Made by a program: the position numbers and the translations under genes. Positions 26,962 to 35,519 of a stretch of DNA of 64,000 bases are shown piece by piece. Where the stretch lies: assembly GCF_017352095.1 (NCBI RefSeq), contig NZ_CP071463.1:3100001-3164000 (forward strand), given 5' to 3'. The DNA comes from Natrinema longum (lineage in GTDB: Archaea > Halobacteriota > Halobacteria > Halobacteriales > Natrialbaceae). Positions within the stretch are counted from its first letter, which is position 1. Each line of letters begins with the position of its first letter. The notes beneath the pieces were generated by a model, which saw only the letters and a program-made list of their open reading frames with translations, did no database searches and was not told where the DNA came from.

Positions 26962-27003
26962 TACGGTCTCCTGTACCGATGTACCGGGATACCGCGAACC
27001 GTC
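26962..27003. repeat. Short degenerate palindrome related to copies A and B
   Basis: The segment runs from TACGGTCTCCTGT to CGCGAACCGT. Its ends match the outer arms of the palindromes at 21224-21299 and 28292-28369, but the central GGTGGGACCGC stem is missing or decayed. It sits between two divergent genes. Probably a shrunken relative of the same element. Confidence 0.4.
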
Positions 27004-27103
27004 TGGCGGTTACACCGTCGCTGACTCCCAGTGGTCCGTCTCGGTCCAGTCGAATCCACGCCGAATCAGAACGTTTTCACCGGCTTACGAGCTACGCGTT
27101 CCC

Positions 27104-28291
27104 GTGCCTGCCGCTCTCGGAGAGGTCCCCGATAGCCGTCGCAGCTGGGTCGTGGCGTTCGTCGGTGCGGTCGCGATGGTGTTTACGTTCGGAACGCCGT
27201 TCTCGTATGGGGTGTTTCGGCAGCCGTTCAGTGACGCCATCGGGGTTTCGCCGGTCGCGCTCTCGAGTGTCTTCTCCGTGATGTTGTTTACCTTCTTTAT
27301 GGGCTCGGGAGCCGTCGGCGTGTTCGCCGCGCGCCTGCCGGCTCGAGCCGTCCTCCTAGCGTGTGCGGCAGCGACCGGACTGATCGCACCGTCGCTGTAC
27401 GTCGTCGACTCACAGTTGGGACTGACGGTCGTCTTTGCAGTCCTCGGCCTCGCCCTGGGATCGGTGTTCGTCCTGCTCGCGTCGATCGTTCCCCGCTGGT
27501 TCGAGGCCCGCCGCGGTGCCGCGACTGGACTCATCTTCGTGGGGAACGGGCTCGGTCTGGCCGTTCTGCCCCCCGTCTGGCAGTACGTCCTCACGCAGTT
27601 CGGCGTCGATCGGGGCTTTCTGCTCGTCATGACTGCGACCGCGATCGCGTTTGCCCTCGCCGGCGTCACGTGTCGACGGCCGCAGTGGGCCGATCAGGCA
27701 GCCGCGACCGTCGGCGACCTCCTCGAGTGGGTCGGCGGATTGCTCGGAACGCGGACGTTCCAACTGTTGTTCGTCGGGATCGGGCTGGCGTTCGCCTGGT
27801 ATCAGCTCCTCGCCGCGTACGCGGTCGACCTGTTTGCGTCCCGTGGGTTGACGGAGCCAAACGCCGCGGCGGCGTTCGGGCTGATCGGCGGCGTGAGTAT
27901 TATCTCGCGGATCGGGAGCGGCTATCTCACGGATTTCGTCAGCTCCGAGCGGGCCTTCCTCGGCTCGATCGCGTGTTCGGCCGTCGGAATCGCCCTGTTG
28001 TTCGTGCCACAGCTCCCGGCGCTCGCAGCGGGGATCTTCCTGATCGGACTCGGATTGGGCGGGTGTGCGACGTTGTACATCCCCGTGCTCATGGGGATAT
28101 ACGGCCCCGAGAGGGACACCGCGATCATCGGCGTGTTCAACGTCGCGATCGGGAGCAGCGCACTGGCCATGCCACCGCTCGGTGCCGCGAGCATCGCTTA
28201 CACGGGCGGGTACACCGCCGCCCTGGTGCTCACGTTCGGCGTGACCGTCGTCGCCTTCTGGGCGACAGTCGCCGGAACGACCGCCTCCTGA
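27104..28291 (+). CDS. MFS transporter (OxlT/monocarboxylate-like)
   Basis: A 395-aa major facilitator with about 12 hydrophobic segments. The N-terminus (VVAFVGAVAMVFTFGTPFSYGVF) and the loop LGSVFVLLASIVPRWFEARRGAATG follow the oxalate/formate antiporter-like pattern. GTG start at 27104. The substrate is probably an organic acid; the acyl-CoA synthetase upstream is divergent, so a shared pathway is possible but unproven. The stop is followed at once by a 78-bp palindrome. Confidence 0.88.
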   Translation: MPAALGEVPDSRRSWVVAFVGAVAMVFTFGTPFSYGVFRQPFSDAIGVSPVALSSVFSVMLFTFFMGSGAVGVFAARLPARAVLLACAAATGLIAPSLYVVDSQLGLTVVFAVLGLALGSVFVLLASIVPRWFEARRGAATGLIFVGNGLGLAVLPPVWQYVLTQFGVDRGFLLVMTATAIAFALAGVTCRRPQWADQAAATVGDLLEWVGGLLGTRTFQLLFVGIGLAFAWYQLLAAYAVDLFASRGLTEPNAAAAFGLIGGVSIISRIGSGYLTDFVSSERAFLGSIACSAVGIALLFVPQLPALAAGIFLIGLGLGGCATLYIPVLMGIYGPERDTAIIGVFNVAIGSSALAMPPLGAASIAYTGGYTAALVLTFGVTVVAFWATVAGTTAS

Positions 28292-28369
28292 TACGGTTTG
28301 CCGTCCCGATGTCCCGGTGGGACCGCAGGACAGCGCGGTCCCACCGGCACTGACGGACAGGAGACCGTC
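28292..28369. repeat. Long imperfect palindrome, copy B, at 3' end of MFS gene
   Basis: A 78-bp palindrome starting one base after the MFS stop. Outer arms are TACGGTTTGCCGTCCCG and CGGACAGGAGACCGT, and the inner stem is GGTGGGACCGC against GCGGTCCCACC, which here is perfect. It is the reverse complement of copy A (21224-21299). The position at a gene 3' end is the same in both cases. Confidence 0.75.
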
Positions 28370-28420
28370 TGACGCCCTCGAGGCCCGTGACGTTATCTCG
28401 ATCGGATCCATGCGTCGACG

Positions 28421-28496
28421 ATGCGCCCCGAGTTCGAGTCGCGGCTCAGATGCCGACTGTCCGAAGAAGGGTGTCTGTTCCCCGACTACGGGCGGT
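28421..28496 (+). pseudogene. Possible 5' remnant of an alkaline phosphatase-superfamily gene
   Basis: ATG 28421 opens about 25 codons ending in EEGCLFPDYGR. This resembles the N-terminus of haloarchaeal phosphodiesterase/alkaline-phosphatase-superfamily proteins, where FPDY is followed by a YCFANVP-type motif; that motif is missing here. After that the frame loses any likeness and runs into the antisense of the ZIP gene. Resemblance is from memory and short. Confidence 0.3.
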
Positions 28497-28547
28497 CGGG
28501 GCGATCGACCTCGAGTCGCTGTGACCCGGTCCTCCCTCCGTCGTCGA

Positions 28548-29381
28548 CTACCCAAGACTCACATCGAGGTAGAGCATCACGATGGTACCGGCCATCAACC
28601 CGAGTGTGGCGATTCGCTCGTATCCGCGGGTGTGGGTTTCGGGGATGATCTCGTCGGAGATCACGAAGAGCATCGCGCCCGCGGCGAACCCCATCGCGTA
28701 GGGAAGGATGGGCTCGGCGACGCTGACTGCCAGCGCGCCTACGACCGCGAGCGGGATTTCGACGATTCCCGAGCGCACCCCCGCAAAGGCCGCGTAGAAG
28801 CGACGATCCAGACCGGCGTTGATCGCGGCCACCGAGACGGCGAGCCCTTCGGGAACGTTTTGGATGCCGATCGCGATCATGAGCGGGATCGCGTTCTCGA
28901 TGTTGCCGGAGCCAAAGCCGACGCCCACGGCCAATCCCTCGGGCATATTGTGGAGCGTAATCGCCAGAATGAACAGGACGACGGGCGTCAGCCGCTCGTT
29001 ATCGAGTGGCAGAGACGTGCTGGGGTTGGCTTCGTCCGGTCGCTTGCTCCCGGTCAACAGATAGTGTGCGTGTGGGACGATCCCGTCGGCCCGGTCGAGA
29101 AAGGCCGCGCCCAGTGCGACGCCGACGAGCGTGGGTATCGGATTCCCCCCGGAGTACTGCTCGATACCCGGGATGATGAGACTCGTGAACGCTGCGGCGA
29201 GCATCACGCCGGCCGCGAACCCGAGCGCGCCGTCGAGTGCACGCTCGGAGGGGTCCCGCCACACGAGTACCAGCGACGCGCCAAAGAGGTTCAGGGTCGC
29301 GATAACGATCCCACCCACGAGTCCCTGGATCACTGGATCTTCGCCGGCGACCCGAACGAACAGTTCGACTACCGAAACCAC
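28548..29381 (-). CDS. ZIP-family metal transporter
   Basis: A 277-aa divalent-metal permease with eight hydrophobic segments. The metal-site helices read ITLHNMPEGLAVGVGFG and IGIQNVPEGLAVSVA, the diagnostic His-Asn-x-Pro-Glu-Gly pair (the second copy with Gln), with a further helix at FVISDEIIPETHTRGYE. GTG 29381 is chosen since it starts right before the conserved ELFVRVAGEDPVIQGLVGG; the frame stays open upstream for about 80 more codons of non-membrane sequence. Zinc or iron uptake is likely. Confidence 0.87.
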   Translation of the reverse strand: MVSVVELFVRVAGEDPVIQGLVGGIVIATLNLFGASLVLVWRDPSERALDGALGFAAGVMLAAAFTSLIIPGIEQYSGGNPIPTLVGVALGAAFLDRADGIVPHAHYLLTGSKRPDEANPSTSLPLDNERLTPVVLFILAITLHNMPEGLAVGVGFGSGNIENAIPLMIAIGIQNVPEGLAVSVAAINAGLDRRFYAAFAGVRSGIVEIPLAVVGALAVSVAEPILPYAMGFAAGAMLFVISDEIIPETHTRGYERIATLGLMAGTIVMLYLDVSLG

Positions 29382-29619
29382 GATTCGATCCCTCTCCTCG
29401 GTGAGACGGCATCGCGTCGTCCCTTCGCTCGAACCATTGTCGTGGGATACAGTCACGACTGACAAATAAACCCACGACACGCGACGGTCGGTTTCGGGAA
29501 CGACCGAACTGCCGCGGAACGTTTCGCTGCTGGCGACGGGCCCAGTGCTCTCGAGGGACTGCTGACCCCCGGTCGTGAATCCTGCACCGCTAAGTGTCCG
29601 CGTCCCCGACCACGTGGTA

Positions 29620-30771
29620 ATGAACGGCAACCGCTTCGGTCGCCTCTTTCAGGTGACCACGTTCGGCGAGAGCCACGGGGAGGCGATGGGCTGTACCGTC
29701 TCGGGCTGTCCGGCCGGCCTCGAGCTCTCCGCGGAGGACATTCAGGAGGACCTGGATCGGCGCAAGCCGGGCCAGTCGATGATCACCACCAGCCGCGGCG
29801 AACCCGACGCCGTCTCGATCAAGTCGGGGATTCAGGACGGCTACACGACGGGGACGCCGATCGGGCTGATCATCCAGAACAAGGACGCCCGCTCGGGCAA
29901 GTACGAGCCGTTCATCACTGCACCCCGGCCGAGCCACGGCGACTTCACCTACTCCGCGAAGTTCGGCACGCGCAATTGGGGCGGTGGCGGCCGCTCGTCG
30001 GCTCGCGAGACCGTCAACTGGGTCGCGGCCGGTGCGATCGCGAAGAAGCTCCTCGCCCGCGAGGGAATCGAACTCAAGGCCCACGTCAACCGGATCGGCG
30101 ACATCGAAGCGCCGGACGTGAGTTTCGAGGAAATCGTCGAACACTCCGAGGAGAACGACGTGCGCTGTGCCCACCCCGAGAGCGCCGAGCGAATGCAAGA
30201 GCGGATCGCGGAGTACCAGGAGGAGGGCGACTCGATCGGCGGCAGCATCTACTTCGAAGCCCGGGGCGTCCCCGTCGGCCTCGGCGCACCTCGGTTCGAC
30301 TCGCTGTCGGCCCGGCTTGGCCAGGCGATGATGTCGGTGCCGGCGACGACGGCCTTCGAGTTCGGCCTCGGGACCGAGGCCGCCGAGTGGACCGGCAAGG
30401 AGCGAAACGACGACTGGGAGTTCGACGACGACGGAAATCCGACGCCCGTCGAGAACGACCACGGCGGCATCCAGGGCGGGATCAGCTCCGGCGAGCCGAT
30501 CTATGGGGAAGTGACGCTTCACGCGCCGACCTCGATCCCCAAGTCCCAGCAGACCGCCGACTGGGAGACCGGCGAGCTCAAAGAGGAACAGGTCATCGGC
30601 CGTCACGATCCCGTCCTGCCGCCACGAGGCGTTCCTGTCGTCGAGGCGATGCTCGCCCTGACCCTGGTCGACTTCATGCTCCTGTCGGGCCGGATCAACC
30701 CCGACCGCGTCGACGACCAGCCCGGCGAGTACGATACGGACTACCACCCGAGCAGTCCGCGAAACGAGTAA
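29620..30771 (+). CDS. aroC: Chorismate synthase
   Basis: A 383-aa enzyme that converts EPSP to chorismate, the last step of the shikimate pathway. It starts MNGNRFGRLFQVTTFGESHG, with the family GESHG motif. The other signatures are also seen: RKPGQSMITTSRGE, NWGGGGRSSARETVNWVAAG and the C-terminal RHDPVLPPRGVPVVEAM. ATG 29620 is preferred over earlier in-frame codons, which precede the conserved start. It stands alone; no other aro gene is in the window. Confidence 0.96.
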   Translation: MNGNRFGRLFQVTTFGESHGEAMGCTVSGCPAGLELSAEDIQEDLDRRKPGQSMITTSRGEPDAVSIKSGIQDGYTTGTPIGLIIQNKDARSGKYEPFITAPRPSHGDFTYSAKFGTRNWGGGGRSSARETVNWVAAGAIAKKLLAREGIELKAHVNRIGDIEAPDVSFEEIVEHSEENDVRCAHPESAERMQERIAEYQEEGDSIGGSIYFEARGVPVGLGAPRFDSLSARLGQAMMSVPATTAFEFGLGTEAAEWTGKERNDDWEFDDDGNPTPVENDHGGIQGGISSGEPIYGEVTLHAPTSIPKSQQTADWETGELKEEQVIGRHDPVLPPRGVPVVEAMLALTLVDFMLLSGRINPDRVDDQPGEYDTDYHPSSPRNE

Positions 30772-30900
30772 CTCGCCAGTCAGTACGCTATCCCGTCCGT
30801 TCGATTCTTGGATGGATACGGTAGGGACGTGTTGGAACCACTGAATCGTCTCGGATGATGTCTCTACACTGCAGCGATCCGTCTCCCGAGCGCGACCGCG

Positions 30901-31557
30901 TTAGTATCCCAGCTGATCGCGGATCAGGACGACGGTCGTCCGACCGTCCTCGAGTTCCTGCCGGAAGATGAGCTGCTTGGCGATCGCGGACTCGACGCCA
31001 TAGGCCTCCTTTGCTCGTTCGTTCTCGAGGGGGTAGGCCACCGACTCGAGGCGGTCGAGTGCATCGTCGAGCGTCGGCACGATCTTGTTCACGCCGCTGA
31101 CGATCACGACGTTGCTCGCGGCGAAGGGGTACGCGCCGATCCGACTGCCCGAGCGGTCGGCCGCGACGAGTGCACCGGTCTGGGCGATCGCGTTGATACC
31201 GCCGAGGAAGTAGTCGGCAGTCTGTGACTCTCGACGAGCGGCCTGGCGTTTCGCATCGTCGTCGATACTCCAGATCTCGTCCGCCAGGCTCTCCCACTCG
31301 TGGTCGCCCTCGGACAGGTAGTCGACGAAGCCGATCTCTTCGAGCGTCGTGGAATGGCCGTTCATCACCGACGCGTCGGCGGGGATATGCGACTGCAGCG
31401 TCGTCAGGGCGTCCTCGGCCGAGTCGGCGACGACGACCTCGAAGCCGTTGGCCTCGAGGTTTGCCACGGTCTCCTCGATGGCCGCATCGGTCGGGAGGTC
31501 GTCGAGCGCTGCGTCGATCTCGGTATCGGCTACGTAATCTGATTTTTGCTGTGACAT
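30901..31557 (-). CDS. LUD-domain protein (LutC/YkgG-like)
   Basis: A 218-aa member of the lactate-utilisation LUD family: VMNGHSTTLEEIGF near the middle, then GGINAIAQTGALVAADRSGSR and VIVSGVNKIVPTLDDALDR, the family's conserved nucleotide-sugar-isomerase-like core. No LutA or LutB partner is next to it, so a lactate role is not shown. Single gene. Confidence 0.88.
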   Translation of the reverse strand: MSQQKSDYVADTEIDAALDDLPTDAAIEETVANLEANGFEVVVADSAEDALTTLQSHIPADASVMNGHSTTLEEIGFVDYLSEGDHEWESLADEIWSIDDDAKRQAARRESQTADYFLGGINAIAQTGALVAADRSGSRIGAYPFAASNVVIVSGVNKIVPTLDDALDRLESVAYPLENERAKEAYGVESAIAKQLIFRQELEDGRTTVVLIRDQLGY

Positions 31558-31751
31558 TTGTGCTGTATCCGTACATTCGTCTGGGGCTGAGACCGACTTA
31601 AGCGCTCGCGGATACCAGGGTTAGCTGATTACACCGGTGTTACTTCCTCCATTCAGCGAACTATTCACCTCGTCTAACGGGAACGAAAAACACCGTCTCA
31701 CCGCCCGCGAATCCCACGGTTCGGACGCGTTCCGCGAGCAAAACGAGTGAA

Positions 31752-31905
31752 CTACCCCGCTCTACTCGCCTGCTTCGCAGGCTCCTCGAGGGCAGGCTTC
31801 CTGTTTCGACGACGCGACTTGCAGATACGATAACGGAATCCACAGTGGTCGCAGTTTCCACAGGCGTGGCTTCGGAGTGAACCACTCCTCGTTTTTTCGG
31901 GCCAC
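31752..31905 (-). mobile_element. Frameshifted C-terminal remnant of IS1341-type TnpB
   Basis: On the minus strand one frame reads VVHSEATPVETATTVDS..VSASRVVETGSL, the usual C-terminal tail of haloarchaeal IS200/IS605-family OrfB (TnpB). After GSL a one-base shift continues it as PALEEPAKQASRAG and a TAG at 31752-31754, the normal ending. So only the last ~50 codons survive and they are broken near 31797. A small stem (CCTGC..GCAGG) lies at the end, where the element's right end would be. No TnpA and no RuvC or zinc-finger domains remain. Confidence 0.65.
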
Positions 31906-31916
31906 GCGAGAGGACG

Positions 31917-32231
31917 TTCAACTCCCGGACGGTCCCCGAGATCAACGCCGGGCGGGCGCTGATCGACGCCACGGTCGTCCATCCGGCCGAGCCGTTCCTG
32001 ACCGTGCTCCGTGACCACGACGTCGCCGTGACTGTCGGCACTGACTTCCATCATCCGAGCGAACTTCCCGACCGGGCCGACTTTCTCGCCGACTTCGTCG
32101 CCGTACTGGGGCTCGAGCCGGTTTTTCCCGACGGACTCGAGCGGTCCTCGCGGGAATGCGCGGCGCGAACGGCAACTGTGAGAGCGAACCGCGACCCGAT
32201 CACGTCGGACAGCGGTCGGCAGGCACCGTAG
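31917..32231 (+). pseudogene. C-terminal fragment of a PHP-domain phosphoesterase
   Basis: A frame without its own start in the first third reads EINAGRALIDATVVHPAEPF, then VLRDHDVAVTVGTDFHHPSEL, then RADFLADFV. The GTD-x-H-x-P-x-E-L motif is typical of the last metal-site strand of PHP-family (histidinol phosphatase-like) proteins. The N-terminal HxH-containing part is absent, replaced by the TnpB remnant ending about ten bases upstream. A frame from ATG 32004 could still give 75 aa but would lack the active site. Confidence 0.5.
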
Positions 32232-32332
32232 CGAGGATGGCGTGACGAGCCGACCGGTTGCCGTCGATCACGACACGTTCTGACCGATGAACTCCACGTT
32301 TCCTAGATCGTTCATCGAGTGGTACAACCAAG

Positions 32333-32340
32333 TTATAAAT
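32333..32340 (+). promoter_or_regulatory. TATA box for the E1 operon
   Basis: TTATAAAT about 45 nt before ATG 32382. A transcript starting about 25 nt downstream would have a short leader of roughly 15-20 nt. Confidence 0.6.
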
Positions 32341-32381
32341 GCTAGATATATGTGGAACGGTATCGTATCTCAAGATGGCTC

Positions 32382-33428
32382 ATGGCAGATTTTGACCTCG
32401 ACAGTGCGGACGGCCGGCGAGAGGCGTTGCGCCGGATGGTAACCATCCGGGCGTTCGACGAGGAGGCAGGTGATCGGTTCGCTGACGGCGAAATACCGGG
32501 GTTCGTCCACCTCTATATCGGGGAGGAGGCGGTCGGCGTCGGTGCCTGTGCGTCGCTCGACTCCGACGACTACATCGCGAGCACGCATCGCGGTCACGGC
32601 CACTGTATCGCGAAGGGGCTGGACCCGAAATACATGATGGCAGAGCTCTACGGCAAGGCCGAGGGCTACTGCAACGGCAAGGGTGGTTCGATGCACATCG
32701 CCGACGTCGACGCCGGGATGCTCGGCGCGAACGGCATCGTCGGTGCCGGGCCGCCGCTGGCGACCGGTGCGGCCCTGTCGATCGACTATCAGGACCGCGA
32801 TCAGGTCGCGGTCGGCTTCCTCGGTGACGGGGCCGTCGCCCAGGGGCAGGTCCACGAAGCGATCAACCTCGCTTCGACCTGGGACCTGCCGGCGATCTTC
32901 GTCGTCGAGAACAACCACTACGGGGAGGGAACCCCGGTCGAGAAACAACACAACCTCGAGAACCTGAGCGACACGGCACAGGCCTACGACATCCCCGGCG
33001 TGACCGTCGACGGCATGGACATCACTGCCGTCGCGGAGGCAGTCGCTGAGGCCCGAGAACGGGCCCGTGCCGGCGACGGGCCGACGATGGTCGAGGCCCA
33101 GACGTACCGCTACCGCGGTCACTACGAGGGCGACGAGGAACCCTACCGCGACGAGGACGAGATCGAACGCTGGAAGGACCGCGATCCGATCGAATCGTTC
33201 AAAGATCGACTGATCGAGCGTGGCGAGCTAACCGACGAGGAGTTCGACGAACTCCGATCCGACGCCGAGGCGACGATCGAAAACGCCGTCGAGTACGCAC
33301 AGGAGACGGACTCGCCGGACCCGACCGCGGCCTACGAGGACGTGTTCGCCGACCGGCCGCCGGAGCTCGACCGCTTTGCGAACGTCGCGCGTACCGACGG
33401 CGGAGCGAACGGAGGTGACCACCGATGA
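32382..33428 (+). CDS. 2-oxoacid dehydrogenase E1 alpha subunit
   Basis: A 348-aa thiamine-diphosphate enzyme subunit that decarboxylates a 2-oxoacid or acetoin. The TPP motif starts with GDG at 148-150 (GDGAVAQGQVHEAINLA). FVHLYIGEEAVGVG, STHRGHGHCIAKG and YRYRGHYEGDEEPYR also match the AcoA/PdhA family. ATG 32382 begins MADFDLD; an upstream in-frame start at 32352 is less likely. The stop overlaps the next start by 4 nt. With AcoX downstream, acetoin dehydrogenase is plausible, but branched-chain or pyruvate substrates cannot be excluded. Confidence 0.92.
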   Translation: MADFDLDSADGRREALRRMVTIRAFDEEAGDRFADGEIPGFVHLYIGEEAVGVGACASLDSDDYIASTHRGHGHCIAKGLDPKYMMAELYGKAEGYCNGKGGSMHIADVDAGMLGANGIVGAGPPLATGAALSIDYQDRDQVAVGFLGDGAVAQGQVHEAINLASTWDLPAIFVVENNHYGEGTPVEKQHNLENLSDTAQAYDIPGVTVDGMDITAVAEAVAEARERARAGDGPTMVEAQTYRYRGHYEGDEEPYRDEDEIERWKDRDPIESFKDRLIERGELTDEEFDELRSDAEATIENAVEYAQETDSPDPTAAYEDVFADRPPELDRFANVARTDGGANGGDHR

Positions 33429-34426
33429 CGGCACAGGCAGAACTCGAACTCGAGACCGAGACGATGACCGTACGGGAGGCGATCCGCCAGGCGCTCCGCG
33501 AAGAACTCCAGCGCGACGAGGACGTCTACCTGATGGGCGAAGACGTCGGTCTCTTCGGCGGCGTCCTCGAGGTGACCAGCGGCCTCTTCGAGGAGTTCGG
33601 CGAGGAACGGGTCCGGGACACGCCGATCAGCGAGGCCGGCTTCATGGGCGCGGCGACCGGCGCGGCGGCGACCGGCACGCGGCCGGTCGTCGAACTCATG
33701 TTCTCGGACTTCGCGGGCGTCGCGATGGAACAGATCATGAATCAGATGGCGAAGATGCACTACATGTTCGGCGGGAAGGCCGAACTGCCGGTCACCGTCC
33801 GGACCACCGAGGGCGGCGGGATGGGCGCTGCCAGCCAGCACTCGGGGACGGTCCACACCTGGATCGCACACTTCCCGGGGCTGAAGGCCGTTGCGCCGGG
33901 AACCGCCGCGAGCGCCAAGGGGCTGACGAAGGCGGCCATCCGGTCTGACGACCCCGTGTTCGTCTTCGAGAACAAGATGATCTACGAGCAGTCGGGCGAA
34001 GTCCCGACCGACGAGGACTTCACGGTCCCGATCGGCGAGGCGGCCGTCGAGCGTGAGGGCGATGATGTCACCGTCGTCGCTACCCAGCGACTCGTCGGCG
34101 AGTCCCTCGGCGTAGCCGACTCGCTCGAGGGGGACGTCAGCGTCGAGGTCATCGACCCGCGCTCGCTGTACCCGCTCGATACCGAGACGATCGTCGAGAG
34201 CGTCGAGAAGACGGGTCGGCTGGTCGTCGCCGACGAGAGCCCGCTCTCGTATGGCACCCACGCGGAGATCGTCGCACGCGTCCAGGAGGAGGCGTTCTTC
34301 AGCCTCGACGCGCCGATCCAGCGGGTCGGCACGCCGGACACGCACATTCCGTTTAGTCCGCCACTCGAGCAGGAGGTCCTGCCCGACGACGACGACGTCA
34401 GAGCCGCGATCGAGCGGATCGCATAG
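33425..34426 (+). CDS. 2-oxoacid dehydrogenase E1 beta subunit
   Basis: A 333-aa partner of the E1 alpha gene. It has the N-terminal pyrimidine-binding domain (VREAIRQALREELQRDEDVYLMGEDVG, with the catalytic Glu) and the C-terminal transketolase domain (GDDVTVVATQRLVGESLGVA; VEVIDPRSLYPLDTETIVESV). Translationally coupled to E1 alpha by ATGA. Belongs to the AcoB/PdhB family. Confidence 0.93.
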   Translation: MTAQAELELETETMTVREAIRQALREELQRDEDVYLMGEDVGLFGGVLEVTSGLFEEFGEERVRDTPISEAGFMGAATGAAATGTRPVVELMFSDFAGVAMEQIMNQMAKMHYMFGGKAELPVTVRTTEGGGMGAASQHSGTVHTWIAHFPGLKAVAPGTAASAKGLTKAAIRSDDPVFVFENKMIYEQSGEVPTDEDFTVPIGEAAVEREGDDVTVVATQRLVGESLGVADSLEGDVSVEVIDPRSLYPLDTETIVESVEKTGRLVVADESPLSYGTHAEIVARVQEEAFFSLDAPIQRVGTPDTHIPFSPPLEQEVLPDDDDVRAAIERIA

Positions 34427-34438
34427 CGGGGTCACCAC

Positions 34439-35452
34439 GTGGCGACTATCGGACTGCTCGTCAATCCCGCTGCAGGCCGCGACATCCGCCGGCTCACCGG
34501 CGGCGCGAGCGTCGTCGACAACTACGCGAAGCGCCGGGTCGCCGAGTGCGTCTGTGACGGGCTGACCGTCGCGGGCGAGCCCCTCGAGGTCTCGATCATG
34601 CCCGACCGGACGGGAATCGCCGACCACGCGGTCACGGAGGCTCCCGCTGACATCGAGGCAACGAGGCTCGAGATACCGATCGAGGAGAGTGCGAAAGACA
34701 CCCGTCGAGCGGCGGCCCGATTTCGGGACGCGGCTGATGTCGCTGTCGTCCTCGGCGGCGACGGGACGACCTGCGACGCCGCGCTCGAACTCGGCGACGT
34801 CCCGCTGGTCGCGGTCTCGACGGGGACGAACAACGTCGTCCCGTCGGCCGTCGACGGCACCGTCGCGGGTGCGGCGGCAGCGCTCATCGCGACCGGGACG
34901 GTCCCGGCCGAAACGGTGACCACGCGACACGGGATGGTCGAGGCGCGCGCCGAGACGCCGACCGGCGAGCGACGGCTGACGGGGCTCGCGGCCGTCGAGG
35001 TCTCCTCGCGGTCGTTCATCGGGACCCGTGCGCTGCTCGACCCGACCGATCTCCGCGGCGGGGTCGTTTCGCAGGCGCATCCTGGCGACATCGGGCTGCC
35101 GGCCGTCGCAGGCAGCCTCGAGCCGCTTGCGCCCGCCGAGCCCGGTGGCGTCGCCGTTCGCCTCGCCGAGCCGGCAGACGCGCCCCGATCCGTCCGCGCG
35201 ATCGTCGCGCCGGGGGTCACGGCGACGATCGGTGTCACGTCGTGCGACCGGCTCGAGCCGGGCGAGTCCGTCTCGTTCGACGTCCCCGACGGGGTCGTCG
35301 GTGCCGACGGCGAGCGCGAACTCGAACTCACGGACGCGACGGTCGAGTTGACGCCGATCCCGGAGGGCCCGCGACTCGTCGATGTCGACGCGACCCTCGA
35401 GGCGGGCGCACGGGTCGGCGGCTTCGAGGCTGCCGGGATCGACGAGCGCTAG
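34439..35452 (+). CDS. acoX: AcoX-like NAD-kinase-fold protein
   Basis: A 337-aa protein. IGLLVNPAAGRDIRRL starts the ATP-NAD kinase fold and VVLGGDGTTCDAAL is the GGDGT motif; STGTNNVVPSAVDGT is the second motif of AcoX-type proteins. AcoX genes accompany acetoin dehydrogenase genes in bacteria; its reaction is not settled. GTG 34439 follows the E1 beta stop by 12 nt, so it is in the same operon. Supports an acetoin-type role for the E1 pair. Confidence 0.85.
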   Translation: MATIGLLVNPAAGRDIRRLTGGASVVDNYAKRRVAECVCDGLTVAGEPLEVSIMPDRTGIADHAVTEAPADIEATRLEIPIEESAKDTRRAAARFRDAADVAVVLGGDGTTCDAALELGDVPLVAVSTGTNNVVPSAVDGTVAGAAAALIATGTVPAETVTTRHGMVEARAETPTGERRLTGLAAVEVSSRSFIGTRALLDPTDLRGGVVSQAHPGDIGLPAVAGSLEPLAPAEPGGVAVRLAEPADAPRSVRAIVAPGVTATIGVTSCDRLEPGESVSFDVPDGVVGADGERELELTDATVELTPIPEGPRLVDVDATLEAGARVGGFEAAGIDER

Positions 35453-35519
35453 GGAACGTCGGCCACATCCAGCCGACACAAAGTACTACTTCGACGTCGT
35501 GGTAGCGGCGGTCGTTACA

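Larger units (their letters stand above)
31558..32381. other. 824-bp region without intact genes, holding decayed fragments
   Basis: No intact gene is seen. 31558-31740 holds the LUD gene promoter side and nothing recognisable. 31752-31905 is a frameshifted TnpB tail and 31917-32231 a PHP-domain fragment (both listed). 32240-32381 is AT-richer promoter sequence of the E1 operon. Confidence 0.7.

Noticed and set aside
33332-35479. A 715-aa open frame opposite E1 beta and acoX
   Set aside because: High-GC shadow; Arg/Asp/Val-rich with no family likeness, while the plus strand carries clear enzymes.
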